This document shows positions 40,286 to 48,498 of a stretch of 64,000 nt of DNA, in pieces. Position numbers and translations under genes: made by a program. Below the pieces are notes generated by a model that was not told where the DNA came from, did no database searches, and was given only the letters and a program-made list of their open reading frames with translations. Position 1 is the first letter of the stretch. Each line of letters begins with the position of its first letter. Location: contig DASPNP010000057.1 in assembly GCA_035626475.1 (NCBI GenBank), forward strand, positions 1 through 64,000. The letters run 5' to 3'. Source of the stretch: DASPKT01 sp035626475 (GTDB taxonomy: Bacteria; Pseudomonadota; Alphaproteobacteria; Azospirillales; Azospirillaceae).

Positions 40286-41959
40286 ATCGCCGACCACGCC
40301 TGGTGGCGCGACGCCGTCATCTACCAGATCTACACCCGCTCCTTCCTGGACACGGACGGCGACGGCGTCGGCGACCTTGCCGGCGTGATCGGGCGGCTGG
40401 ACTATCTGGCGGCCCTGGGCGTCGACGTGCTGTGGCTGTCGCCGCTGCACCCGACGCCGAATATCGACTACGGCTATGACGGCACCGACTATCTGGCCGT
40501 GGCGCCGGAGATGGGCACGCTGGAAATCTTCGACCGGCTGGTGGCGGAGGCTGGCAGGCGCGGCATCCGCATCATGATGGACATGGTGATGGACTACACG
40601 TCCGACGCCCATCCCTGGTTCGTGCAGGCGCGCTCCTCCCGCACCAGCCCCTATCACGACTGGTACATCTGGGCCGACGGCCCGCCCGACCGGCCGCCCA
40701 ACAACTGGCCGGCCTTCTTCTCCAGCGGCAGCGCCTGGAGCTTCGACGTCTCCACCCGCCGCTGGTACCTGCATTATTTCACCCACCAGCAGCCGGAGCT
40801 TAACTGGGCCAACCCGGCGGTGCGGCGGGCCATGCACGGGGCCATGCGCTTCTGGCTGGACCGGGGCGTCGCCGGCTTCCGGCTGGACGTGATCAGCTTC
40901 CTGTCCAAGCCCGAGACGCTGGACGACATGCCGGCGGAGCTCCTCGGCCGGGCCGGGCGCCACTACGCCAACGGCCCACGCCTGCACGAGTATCTGCGGG
41001 AGATGCGCCGCGAGGTGTTCGAGCATTATCCCGGCACGGTGGCGCTGGGCGAGGGGTTCGGGCTGGCCGGCGACCAGGCGCTGGACTTCGTGGCGCCCGA
41101 GCGCCGCGAGCTGGATCTGCTGTTCCTGTTCGAGATCTCCGCCCTGACCTTCGCCGAGACGGGCGACCGGCAGCGGCCCAGCCTCGCAGACATCCGCGCC
41201 ACGCTGAAGCGCTGGCAGGACATGCTGGTGCCGGCTGGCGCCTGGCCGACCCTGTTCCTGGGCAACCACGACGTCGCCCGCATGGTGGACCGGTTCGGCG
41301 ACACGGCGCCGGAGCACCGCATGGCCTCGGCCAAGCTGCTGATGACGCTGCTGCTGACCCATCGCGGCACGCCGGTGCTGTACCAGGGCGACGAGATCGG
41401 CATGGCCAATCCGCGCTTCGAGCATTTGTCGGAGCTGCGCGACGTGGCGGTGCTGAACGCTTGGCGCAAGGTGCTGGCGGATGGCGGCGACACGGCCGCG
41501 CTGCTGGACCGCATGAACCGCACCGGCCGCGACACCGGCCGCACGCCGGTGCAATGGTCGGCGGGTCCGAACGCCGGCTTCACCACGGCGCCCGAGTCCT
41601 GGATCAAGGTCAATCCGGACTTCCGGCAGGTGAACGTGGCGGCGCAGGAGGGACGGGCGGACAGCGCGCTGGAGCATGCCCGGGCCCTGCTGCGCCTGCG
41701 CCGGGAACGCGACGTGCTGCGCCGGGGCGAGGTGCGCTTCGTCGACATGGAGCACGACCAGGTCTTCGCCTATGAGCGCGTGCTGGGCGACGAGCGGCTG
41801 CTGGTGCTGCTGAACTGGTCGGACCGGCCCTGCCGGTATCCGCTGCCCGGCGCGGTCGCCGCTTGGACGCCGTTGCCGGTGTGCAGCGGCGGCACGCCGG
41901 TGAGCGGGGCGGTCGATCTCCGCCCCTTCGACGCGCTGATCCTGGAACCCGGCCGCTGA
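40286..41959 (+). CDS. GH13 alpha-glucosidase/oligo-1,6-glucosidase-like enzyme with apparent ATC start
   Basis: A 557-residue GH13 enzyme, starting at or near 'ADHAWWRDAVIYQIYTRSF'. The catalytic triad is intact: nucleophile Asp201 ('GFRLDVI'), acid Glu256 ('ALGEGFG') and Asp329 in 'FLGNHD'. Conserved region I reads 'DMVMDYTSD' (from residue 99) where D-x3-N-H is normal. No ATG, GTG or TTG exists where the protein should begin. GAGGAG lies 8 bases before an ATC at 40286, the best start; the next upstream in-frame GTG (about 40195) is deep inside the GH36 gene. It is the last gene of the SDR operon. Cytoplasmic; hydrolysis of an alpha-glucoside is expected. Confidence 0.87.
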   Translation: MADHAWWRDAVIYQIYTRSFLDTDGDGVGDLAGVIGRLDYLAALGVDVLWLSPLHPTPNIDYGYDGTDYLAVAPEMGTLEIFDRLVAEAGRRGIRIMMDMVMDYTSDAHPWFVQARSSRTSPYHDWYIWADGPPDRPPNNWPAFFSSGSAWSFDVSTRRWYLHYFTHQQPELNWANPAVRRAMHGAMRFWLDRGVAGFRLDVISFLSKPETLDDMPAELLGRAGRHYANGPRLHEYLREMRREVFEHYPGTVALGEGFGLAGDQALDFVAPERRELDLLFLFEISALTFAETGDRQRPSLADIRATLKRWQDMLVPAGAWPTLFLGNHDVARMVDRFGDTAPEHRMASAKLLMTLLLTHRGTPVLYQGDEIGMANPRFEHLSELRDVAVLNAWRKVLADGGDTAALLDRMNRTGRDTGRTPVQWSAGPNAGFTTAPESWIKVNPDFRQVNVAAQEGRADSALEHARALLRLRRERDVLRRGEVRFVDMEHDQVFAYERVLGDERLLVLLNWSDRPCRYPLPGAVAAWTPLPVCSGGTPVSGAVDLRPFDALILEPGR

Positions 41960-41961
41960 CG

Positions 41962-41981
41962 GGGCGGCCGAAGCCGCCCCG
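41962..41981. terminator. Hairpin between convergent GH13 and thiolase genes
   Basis: An 8-bp stem, GGGGCGGC (41962-41969) with GCCGCCCC (41974-41981) and a CGAA tetraloop, fills the 31-bp space between the two stop codons. There is no T-run. It is probably a shared bidirectional stop. Confidence 0.5.
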
Positions 41982-41990
41982 GAGCCCCGC

Positions 41991-43175
41991 TCAGAAGATT
42001 TCGAACAGGCCGGCCGCGCCCATGCCGCCGCCGATGCACATGGTGACCACGGCATGGCGGACGCCGCGGCGGCGGCCCTCGATCAGCGCGTGCCCGGCCA
42101 TGCGGGCGCCGCTCATGCCGTAGGGATGGCCGATGGAGACGGCGCCGCCGTTCACGTTCAGCTTCGCCGGGTCGATGCCCAGCCGGTCGGCGCAGTACAG
42201 CACCTGCACCGCGAAGGCCTCGTTCAGCTCCCACAGGCCGATGTCGTCGACCGTGAGCCCGTGGCGCTGCAGCAGGCGCGGCACGGCGAAGACCGGGCCG
42301 ATGCCCATCTCGTCGGGCTCGCAGCCGGCGACGGCGAGGCCGCGCAGCGCCCCCAGCGGCTCGATCCCGCGCGCCGCCGCGAGATCGGCGTCCATGACCA
42401 CGCAGGCGCTGGCGCCGTCGGAGAGCTGGCTGGCGTTGCCAGCGGTGACCGTCCGCCCCTCGCCCCGCACCGGCTTCAGCATGGCCAGCCCCTCGGCCGA
42501 GGTTTCCGGCCGGTTGCCCTCGTCGCGGGACAGGGTGACGGGCCGGCGCTCCACCGCCCCGGTCGCCTTGTCCTGGACCAGCATGGCGGTCGCCATCGGC
42601 ACGATCTCGGAATCGAAGCGGCCGGCCTCCTGGGCGGCGGCGGTGCGGCGTTGGCTCTCCAGCGCGTACGCATCCTGCCGCTCCCGGCCGATGCCGTAGC
42701 GGGCGGCGACCACTTCGGCCGTGTCGATCATCGGCATGTAGATGGCCGGGGCGCCCGCCAGCAGGTCCGGATCGGACATCCGGTGGGTGTTCATATGCTC
42801 GTTCTGGACCAGGCTGATGCTCTCCACCCCGCCGCCGACCGCGACCGGCACACCGTCCATCACCACGCGCTGGGTGGCGAAGGCGATGGCCTGCAGGCCG
42901 GAGCCGCACTGGCGGTCCACGCTGGTGCCCGATGTCCCGACCGGCAGCCCGGCCAGCAGCGCCGCCTGCCGGGCGACATTGCCGCCGGTCGAGCCCTGCT
43001 GCAGGGCGCAGCCCAGGATCACGTCCTCAATCTCCTCCGGCGCCACGCCCGCCCGGGCCACGGCATGGCGGATGGCGTGCGCGGCCAGCGCCTGCCCCTG
43101 GGTGTCGTTGAAGGCGCCGCGATAGGCCCGGCCGATGGGCGTGCGGGCGGTGGCGACGATGACGGCTTCGCGCAT
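41991..43175 (-). CDS. Acetyl-CoA acyltransferase (thiolase)
   Basis: A 394-residue degradative or biosynthetic thiolase. The acylated Cys90 is in 'TSVDRQCGSG', the catalytic His in 'VSIGHPYGMSGAR', and the second Cys in 'VTMCIGGGMGAAGLFE'. The start at 43175 was preferred over the ATG at 43181 because AGGGAG is 7 bases upstream of it. It is the last gene of the run 3-hydroxyacyl-CoA dehydrogenase, DgoK, DgoA, thiolase and would do the last step of beta-oxidation, releasing acetyl-CoA or propionyl-CoA from a 3-ketoacyl-CoA. The aldolase gene lies 28 bp upstream. Confidence 0.93.
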   Translation of the reverse strand: MREAVIVATARTPIGRAYRGAFNDTQGQALAAHAIRHAVARAGVAPEEIEDVILGCALQQGSTGGNVARQAALLAGLPVGTSGTSVDRQCGSGLQAIAFATQRVVMDGVPVAVGGGVESISLVQNEHMNTHRMSDPDLLAGAPAIYMPMIDTAEVVAARYGIGRERQDAYALESQRRTAAAQEAGRFDSEIVPMATAMLVQDKATGAVERRPVTLSRDEGNRPETSAEGLAMLKPVRGEGRTVTAGNASQLSDGASACVVMDADLAAARGIEPLGALRGLAVAGCEPDEMGIGPVFAVPRLLQRHGLTVDDIGLWELNEAFAVQVLYCADRLGIDPAKLNVNGGAVSIGHPYGMSGARMAGHALIEGRRRGVRHAVVTMCIGGGMGAAGLFEIF

Positions 43176-43203
43176 GGTCATGCTCCCTGGAAGATGTACG
43201 GTG

Positions 43204-43833
43204 TCAGCGCCAGGCGGCGCGGGCCGCCCCGGCGGCGGTACGGGCGCGGGCGCCGACATCGGCGGCACTCATGCCCGGCTTGAAGAGTTCTCCGCCCAGC
43301 CCGGCGCCCGCAGCCCCCGCCGCCGCCCACTCGCCCATGGCGGCGGGGCCGACGCCGCCGACGGCGTAGATCCGCACCGCGGCCGGCAGCACCGGCAGCA
43401 GCGCCTTCACATGGCCGGGGCCGTAGGTGCCGGCGGGGAAGAGCTTGAGATGCACGGCGCCGGCCTTGATGGCGACCAGCGCCTCGGTCGCGGTGGCGAC
43501 GCCGGGAACCGGGACGATGCCGGCCGCGAGTGCGGCGGCGATCACGTCCGCGTCGGTGTTGGGCGCCACCGCGAAGCGGCCGCCGGCCGCCGCGACGGCG
43601 CGGGCCTCTTCCGTCGTGAGGACGGTGCCGGCCCCGACCACCATGCGGCCCTCGAACCGGGCGGCCAGGCGGGCGATGCTGTCCAGCGGGCGGGGCGAGT
43701 TCAGCGGCACCTCCACCGCCCGGATCCCGGCCTCGAACAGCGCGTCGCCGACGGCGTCCGCCTCCTCCGGCACCAGGCCGCGCAGGATGGCGAAGAGCGG
43801 CAGCTCGGCCAGGGCGTTTTCCAGGCTCGTCAT
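43204..43833 (-). CDS. dgoA: 2-dehydro-3-deoxy-6-phosphogalactonate aldolase
   Basis: A 209-residue KDPG/KDPGal aldolase. The Schiff-base Lys130 is in 'HLKLFPAGTYGPGH', and Glu41 of 'VEVPLNSP' is the general base. The 'VPLNSP' and 'GPGHVKALLPVLP' forms are those of DgoA rather than of Eda. It splits the KDPGal made by DgoK to pyruvate and glyceraldehyde 3-phosphate in the De Ley-Doudoroff galactose pathway. The ATG overlaps the DgoK stop (ATGA), and GGAG sits 7 bases upstream. Confidence 0.93.
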   Translation of the reverse strand: MTSLENALAELPLFAILRGLVPEEADAVGDALFEAGIRAVEVPLNSPRPLDSIARLAARFEGRMVVGAGTVLTTEEARAVAAAGGRFAVAPNTDADVIAAALAAGIVPVPGVATATEALVAIKAGAVHLKLFPAGTYGPGHVKALLPVLPAAVRIYAVGGVGPAAMGEWAAAGAAGAGLGGELFKPGMSAADVGARARTAAGAARAAWR

Positions 43834-44732
43834 GGGTGGCTCCAACGGCGGGAAAGGTCGAGCAGGCCGGCGATGGCGGCGGCCTCGCCCTCATGCTCCT
43901 GATGGGGCCGCGGGCCGAGGGCGCGGGCGTAGAGGCCGGTCAGGACAGGCGCGCCGACGAGATGCACCGGCCCTTCGTCGAAGCCGGGCAGGCGCGAGAG
44001 GGAGGATATCTCCGCGCCGATCAGCAGGCCTGAGAGGAAGGCGGGCGCTTCCGTCCCCGGCATGGCGCCGGTGACGGCGCGGGCGCGCACCCCGAACAGC
44101 CGGGCGGCCAGCGCCCCGCCATCACCGGCGGCAATCAGCCCCCGGGCGAAGGCGGCGTGATCGTCGGCGGGGGCGTCGGAGGCGAGCGTGCCCTGGCGGC
44201 GCAGCAGCTCGAACAGCTCGCCGGTCATGGATGTCGCGAAGCGGACGACCCGCCCCTCCTCCACCAGGACCCATTTGGAATGGGTGCCGGGCAGGCAGAG
44301 CACATGGCGGCCGCGCCGCCGCGCCGGGTCTCCGGCCAGCCAGCCCAGGATCTGCGTCTCCTCGCCCCGCATGACGTCGGGCGCGCCGAAGGGGCCGTCG
44401 CAGCGCAGGCCGGGCACGATGGCGATGCGTTCGCCGACCGGCACTAGGCCCGCCGCGACCGCGTCCCCGTCGGCCGGGCAGGCGGCATAGGGCGCCACAC
44501 TCCAGCCCAGGGTGGAGCCGACCATGCCGCAGAGCAGCGCCGGCAGCCCCTCGGCCTGGAGAGCCGGCACGATCCGGGCGCGGAAGAACGCCTCCGCCGC
44601 GCCGGGCTTCAGCGCCCCGACGCCCGCCGCCTCGGCATGGCGCCGCAGTACGGCGCCGTCGCGGTCCAGCACCCAGGCGCGCAGGCTGCTGGTGCCCCAG
44701 TCGACGGCCAGGAGGGCGGGTTCAGACGGCAT
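43830..44732 (-). CDS. dgoK: 2-dehydro-3-deoxygalactonokinase
   Basis: A 300-residue DgoK. The N-terminal phosphate loop is 'LLAVDWGTSSLRAWVLD' (residues 6-22); further hallmarks are 'ALLCGMVGSTLGW', 'VMRGEETQILGWL' and 'LCLPGTHSKWV'. It phosphorylates 2-keto-3-deoxy-D-galactonate with ATP. The ATG at 44732 lies 8 bases after GGGGAG. Together with DgoA, the SMP-30 lactonase and the galactosidases it outlines galactose use through galactonate. No galactose dehydrogenase or galactonate dehydratase is in the window. It sits 24 bp after the 3-hydroxyacyl-CoA dehydrogenase gene. Confidence 0.93.
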   Translation of the reverse strand: MPSEPALLAVDWGTSSLRAWVLDRDGAVLRRHAEAAGVGALKPGAAEAFFRARIVPALQAEGLPALLCGMVGSTLGWSVAPYAACPADGDAVAAGLVPVGERIAIVPGLRCDGPFGAPDVMRGEETQILGWLAGDPARRRGRHVLCLPGTHSKWVLVEEGRVVRFATSMTGELFELLRRQGTLASDAPADDHAAFARGLIAAGDGGALAARLFGVRARAVTGAMPGTEAPAFLSGLLIGAEISSLSRLPGFDEGPVHLVGAPVLTGLYARALGPRPHQEHEGEAAAIAGLLDLSRRWSHP

Positions 44733-44756
44733 GGCGGCGGTGCTCCCCGGCAAAGG

Positions 44757-46094
<1,338 letters not shown>

Positions 46095-46124
46095 GGCCGT
46101 CCTCGGGAAGCGGCGTTTCCCGCG

Positions 46125-46158
46125 AAAAAGGTGCCGGGCGGCGGTGAGGCCGCCCGGC
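46125..46158 (-). terminator. Intrinsic terminator inside the beta-oxidation/DgoKA gene run
   Basis: On the minus strand GCCGGGCGGC (46158-46149), a 6-base loop and GCCGCCCGGC (46142-46133) form a perfect 10-bp stem followed after ACC by TTTTT (46129-46125). It separates the TonB receptor/acyl-CoA dehydrogenase genes from the dehydrogenase-DgoK-DgoA-thiolase genes. Confidence 0.75.
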
Positions 46159-46186
46159 AGTCGCGGGAGGAAGGAGAGTCTGCGCG

Positions 46187-47299
46187 TCAGGGAAGCGACG
46201 CGAAGCGCTCCAGGTGGAAGTCGACATTGCCGAACAGCGCGTCGATCGCCGTCAGGCGCTTGAAATAGTGACCGATCGCCAGCTCGTCGGTCATGCCCAT
46301 GCCGCCATGCAGCTGCACCGCCTGCTGGCCGATGAAGCGCCCGGCCTTGCCGACCTGGACCTTCAGCGCGGAGGCGGCCTTGGCAGCCGCATCGCCGCCC
46401 TCATCCAGGCGCATCGCCGCCATCAGCAGCAGCGACTTGGTCTGCTCATACTCGATGTACATGTCGACCAGCCGGTGCTGGACCACCTGGAAACGCGCGA
46501 TGGGCTGGTCGAACTGCACACGGGTGCGGGCATACTCGACCGTGCTCCAGAGCAGCACCTCCATGGCACCCACGGCTTCGGCGCCCAGCGCCAGGATCGT
46601 CCGGTCTGCCATGGCGAGCAGGGGCTCCAGGCCGCCGCCGGCGGGACCCAGCCGCGCCTCGTCGCCGAGCGTAACGCCCTGCAGCCGCAGGTCCGAGCCG
46701 CGCCCGCCATCGACCAGCGGATAGTCGCGGCGCGTCAGGCCCGGGGCATCGGCGGGCACCAGGAACAGGGTGATCCCCTCCGCCGCCCGGGCGGGCACCA
46801 CGAACAGCCCGGCGGCGGGACCGCTCAGCACCACCGTCTTGGCACCGTCCAGCACCCAGCCGTCGCCCCGGCGCTCGGCCGTGGTGGCGACGGCGCCGAG
46901 GTCGAAGCGGGACTGCGCCTCGGTCGCCGCCACCGTCGCGATCAGGCTGCCATCCATCAATGCCGGCAGCAGCCGTTCCTTCTGGGCGGGCGAACCGAGT
47001 TTTGCGATGAGGTCGCCGGCCATGACGCAGCTGGCCAGGAACGGCTCGACCACCAGGCCGCGGCCGAACTGCTCGGCCAGCAGCATGATCTCCACGCCGC
47101 CGCCGCCCAAACCGCCGTCCTCCTCCGAAAAGGGCAGCATCAGCCAGCCCAGCTCGGCCATGGTGCGCCAGTGCGCGCGGGAGAAGCCGTCGGGCCCGGC
47201 GACGATGGCGCGGCGGGCGTCGAACCCGTAGCGGTCGGCCACGAAGCGGCGGACGCTGTCCTGCAACAGGGTCTGGTCTTCGGAAAGGGTGAAATCCAT
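46187..47299 (-). CDS. Acyl-CoA dehydrogenase, small-subunit type
   Basis: A 370-residue flavoprotein of the acyl-CoA dehydrogenase fold. It begins 'MDFTLSEDQTLLQDSVRRFV', and later shows 'TRVQFDQPIARFQVVQHRL' (flavin/subunit contact) and 'VQLHGGMGMTDELAIGHYFK'. This form is seen in the small partner of heteromeric dehydrogenases such as pimeloyl-CoA or steroid side-chain enzymes. The gene next to it (47327) encodes a large-type partner, 27 bp upstream, supporting a two-subunit enzyme. It would introduce the alpha-beta double bond in a bulky or dicarboxylic acyl-CoA. Confidence 0.9.
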   Translation of the reverse strand: MDFTLSEDQTLLQDSVRRFVADRYGFDARRAIVAGPDGFSRAHWRTMAELGWLMLPFSEEDGGLGGGGVEIMLLAEQFGRGLVVEPFLASCVMAGDLIAKLGSPAQKERLLPALMDGSLIATVAATEAQSRFDLGAVATTAERRGDGWVLDGAKTVVLSGPAAGLFVVPARAAEGITLFLVPADAPGLTRRDYPLVDGGRGSDLRLQGVTLGDEARLGPAGGGLEPLLAMADRTILALGAEAVGAMEVLLWSTVEYARTRVQFDQPIARFQVVQHRLVDMYIEYEQTKSLLLMAAMRLDEGGDAAAKAASALKVQVGKAGRFIGQQAVQLHGGMGMTDELAIGHYFKRLTAIDALFGNVDFHLERFASLP

Positions 47300-47326
47300 G
47301 GCGGGGCGCGTCCCTGTCAACGTCCG

Positions 47327-48490
47327 TCAGAGGCCGAGAACGGCCTTGGCGATGATGTTCTTCTGGATCTCCGACGTGCCGCCGAAGATGGTCGCCTTGC
47401 GGTGGTTCAGGTACAGCGGCATCAGATGCCCGACCTCCCCCTCCGCACCCGGCCCGAATTCCAGCGCGGCCGGCCCCGCCGCCTCGACCAGCAGCTCGGT
47501 CAGCGCCTGCTGGATCTCCGTGCCCCTGATCTTCAGGATCGAGGACTCAGGTCCCGGCGCCTGGCCGCTGGAGACGCTGGCGAGCGTGCGCAAATCGGTC
47601 ATCTCCAGCGCCTGCAGCTGGATCTCCACCGCCGCCATGCGGGCGCGGAACAAGGGCTGCTCCATCGGCGCCGGCTGGCCGCCGATGCTCTTGGAGGCCA
47701 CGTCCCGCAACCGCGCCAGCTGCCGCTTGCACCAGGAGACGCCGGCGATGCCGGTGCGCTCGTGCGTCAGCAGCGCCTTGGCGTAGGTCCAGCCCTTGTT
47801 CTCCTGCCCGATGCGGTTCTCGACCGGCACGCGGACATCCTGGAAGAAGACCTCGTTCACCTCGTGCCCGCCATCGATGGTGATGATCGGGCGGATGGTG
47901 ATGCCGGGGGTGTCGAGGTCGATCAGCAGGAAGCTGATGCCCTCTTGCTTCTTGCCCTCGGTCGAGGTGCGCACCAGGCAGAACATCCAGTCGGCATGGT
48001 GCGCGTCGGTGGTCCAGGTCTTGGAGCCGTTGATCACGTAATGGTCGCCGTCGCGCACCGCCCGGGTCCGGACACCGGCGAGGTCGGAACCCGCGCCCGG
48101 CTCCGAATAGCCCTGGCACCACCACACGTCGGTCGCGAGGATCGGCGGCAGGAAGCGCGCCTTCTGCTCGTCGGTCCCGAAATGCATGATGACGGGCGCC
48201 ACCATGGCGAGGCCGAAGGGAGAGACCGGCGGCGCGTCGGCCAGCGCGATCTCCTCCCAGAAGATGTGCTTCTGGATGGCGTTCCAGCCGGTGCCGCCAT
48301 ACTCGACCGGCCAGTTCACCCCGGCCCAGCCGCGCTCCGCCAGGGCCTTCTGCCAAGCGGTGCGGTCGGCCTTGGTGAGGGTCTCGCCCGCCCGGTTCTT
48401 CGCGATGAGCGAGGCGGGCAGCGGTTCCGCGAGGAACCGCCGCACCTCGTCCCGGAACGCCAGGTCGGCGGCGCTGAAGGAGAGATCCAT
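47327..48490 (-). CDS. Acyl-CoA dehydrogenase, large-subunit type
   Basis: A 387-residue flavoprotein. Characteristic segments are 'WCQGYSEPGAGSDLAGVRT' (FAD/substrate region), 'VNGSKTWTT'-like 'INGSKTWTTDAHHADWMF' and the C-terminal 'FGGTSEIQKNIIAKAVLGL'. The 'WCQGYSEPGAGSDLA' motif is typical of the branched, steroid or pimeloyl-CoA dehydrogenase group. It starts 8 bp after the TonB receptor gene and is followed by the small-type subunit, consistent with a heteromeric enzyme. A paralogue with the same motif lies at 54352. Confidence 0.92.
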   Translation of the reverse strand: MDLSFSAADLAFRDEVRRFLAEPLPASLIAKNRAGETLTKADRTAWQKALAERGWAGVNWPVEYGGTGWNAIQKHIFWEEIALADAPPVSPFGLAMVAPVIMHFGTDEQKARFLPPILATDVWWCQGYSEPGAGSDLAGVRTRAVRDGDHYVINGSKTWTTDAHHADWMFCLVRTSTEGKKQEGISFLLIDLDTPGITIRPIITIDGGHEVNEVFFQDVRVPVENRIGQENKGWTYAKALLTHERTGIAGVSWCKRQLARLRDVASKSIGGQPAPMEQPLFRARMAAVEIQLQALEMTDLRTLASVSSGQAPGPESSILKIRGTEIQQALTELLVEAAGPAALEFGPGAEGEVGHLMPLYLNHRKATIFGGTSEIQKNIIAKAVLGL

Positions 48491-48498
48491 GATCGCGC

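Noticed and set aside
42054..43283. 409-codon plus-strand frame across the thiolase
   Set aside because: Antisense shadow of a well-defined thiolase with all catalytic residues.
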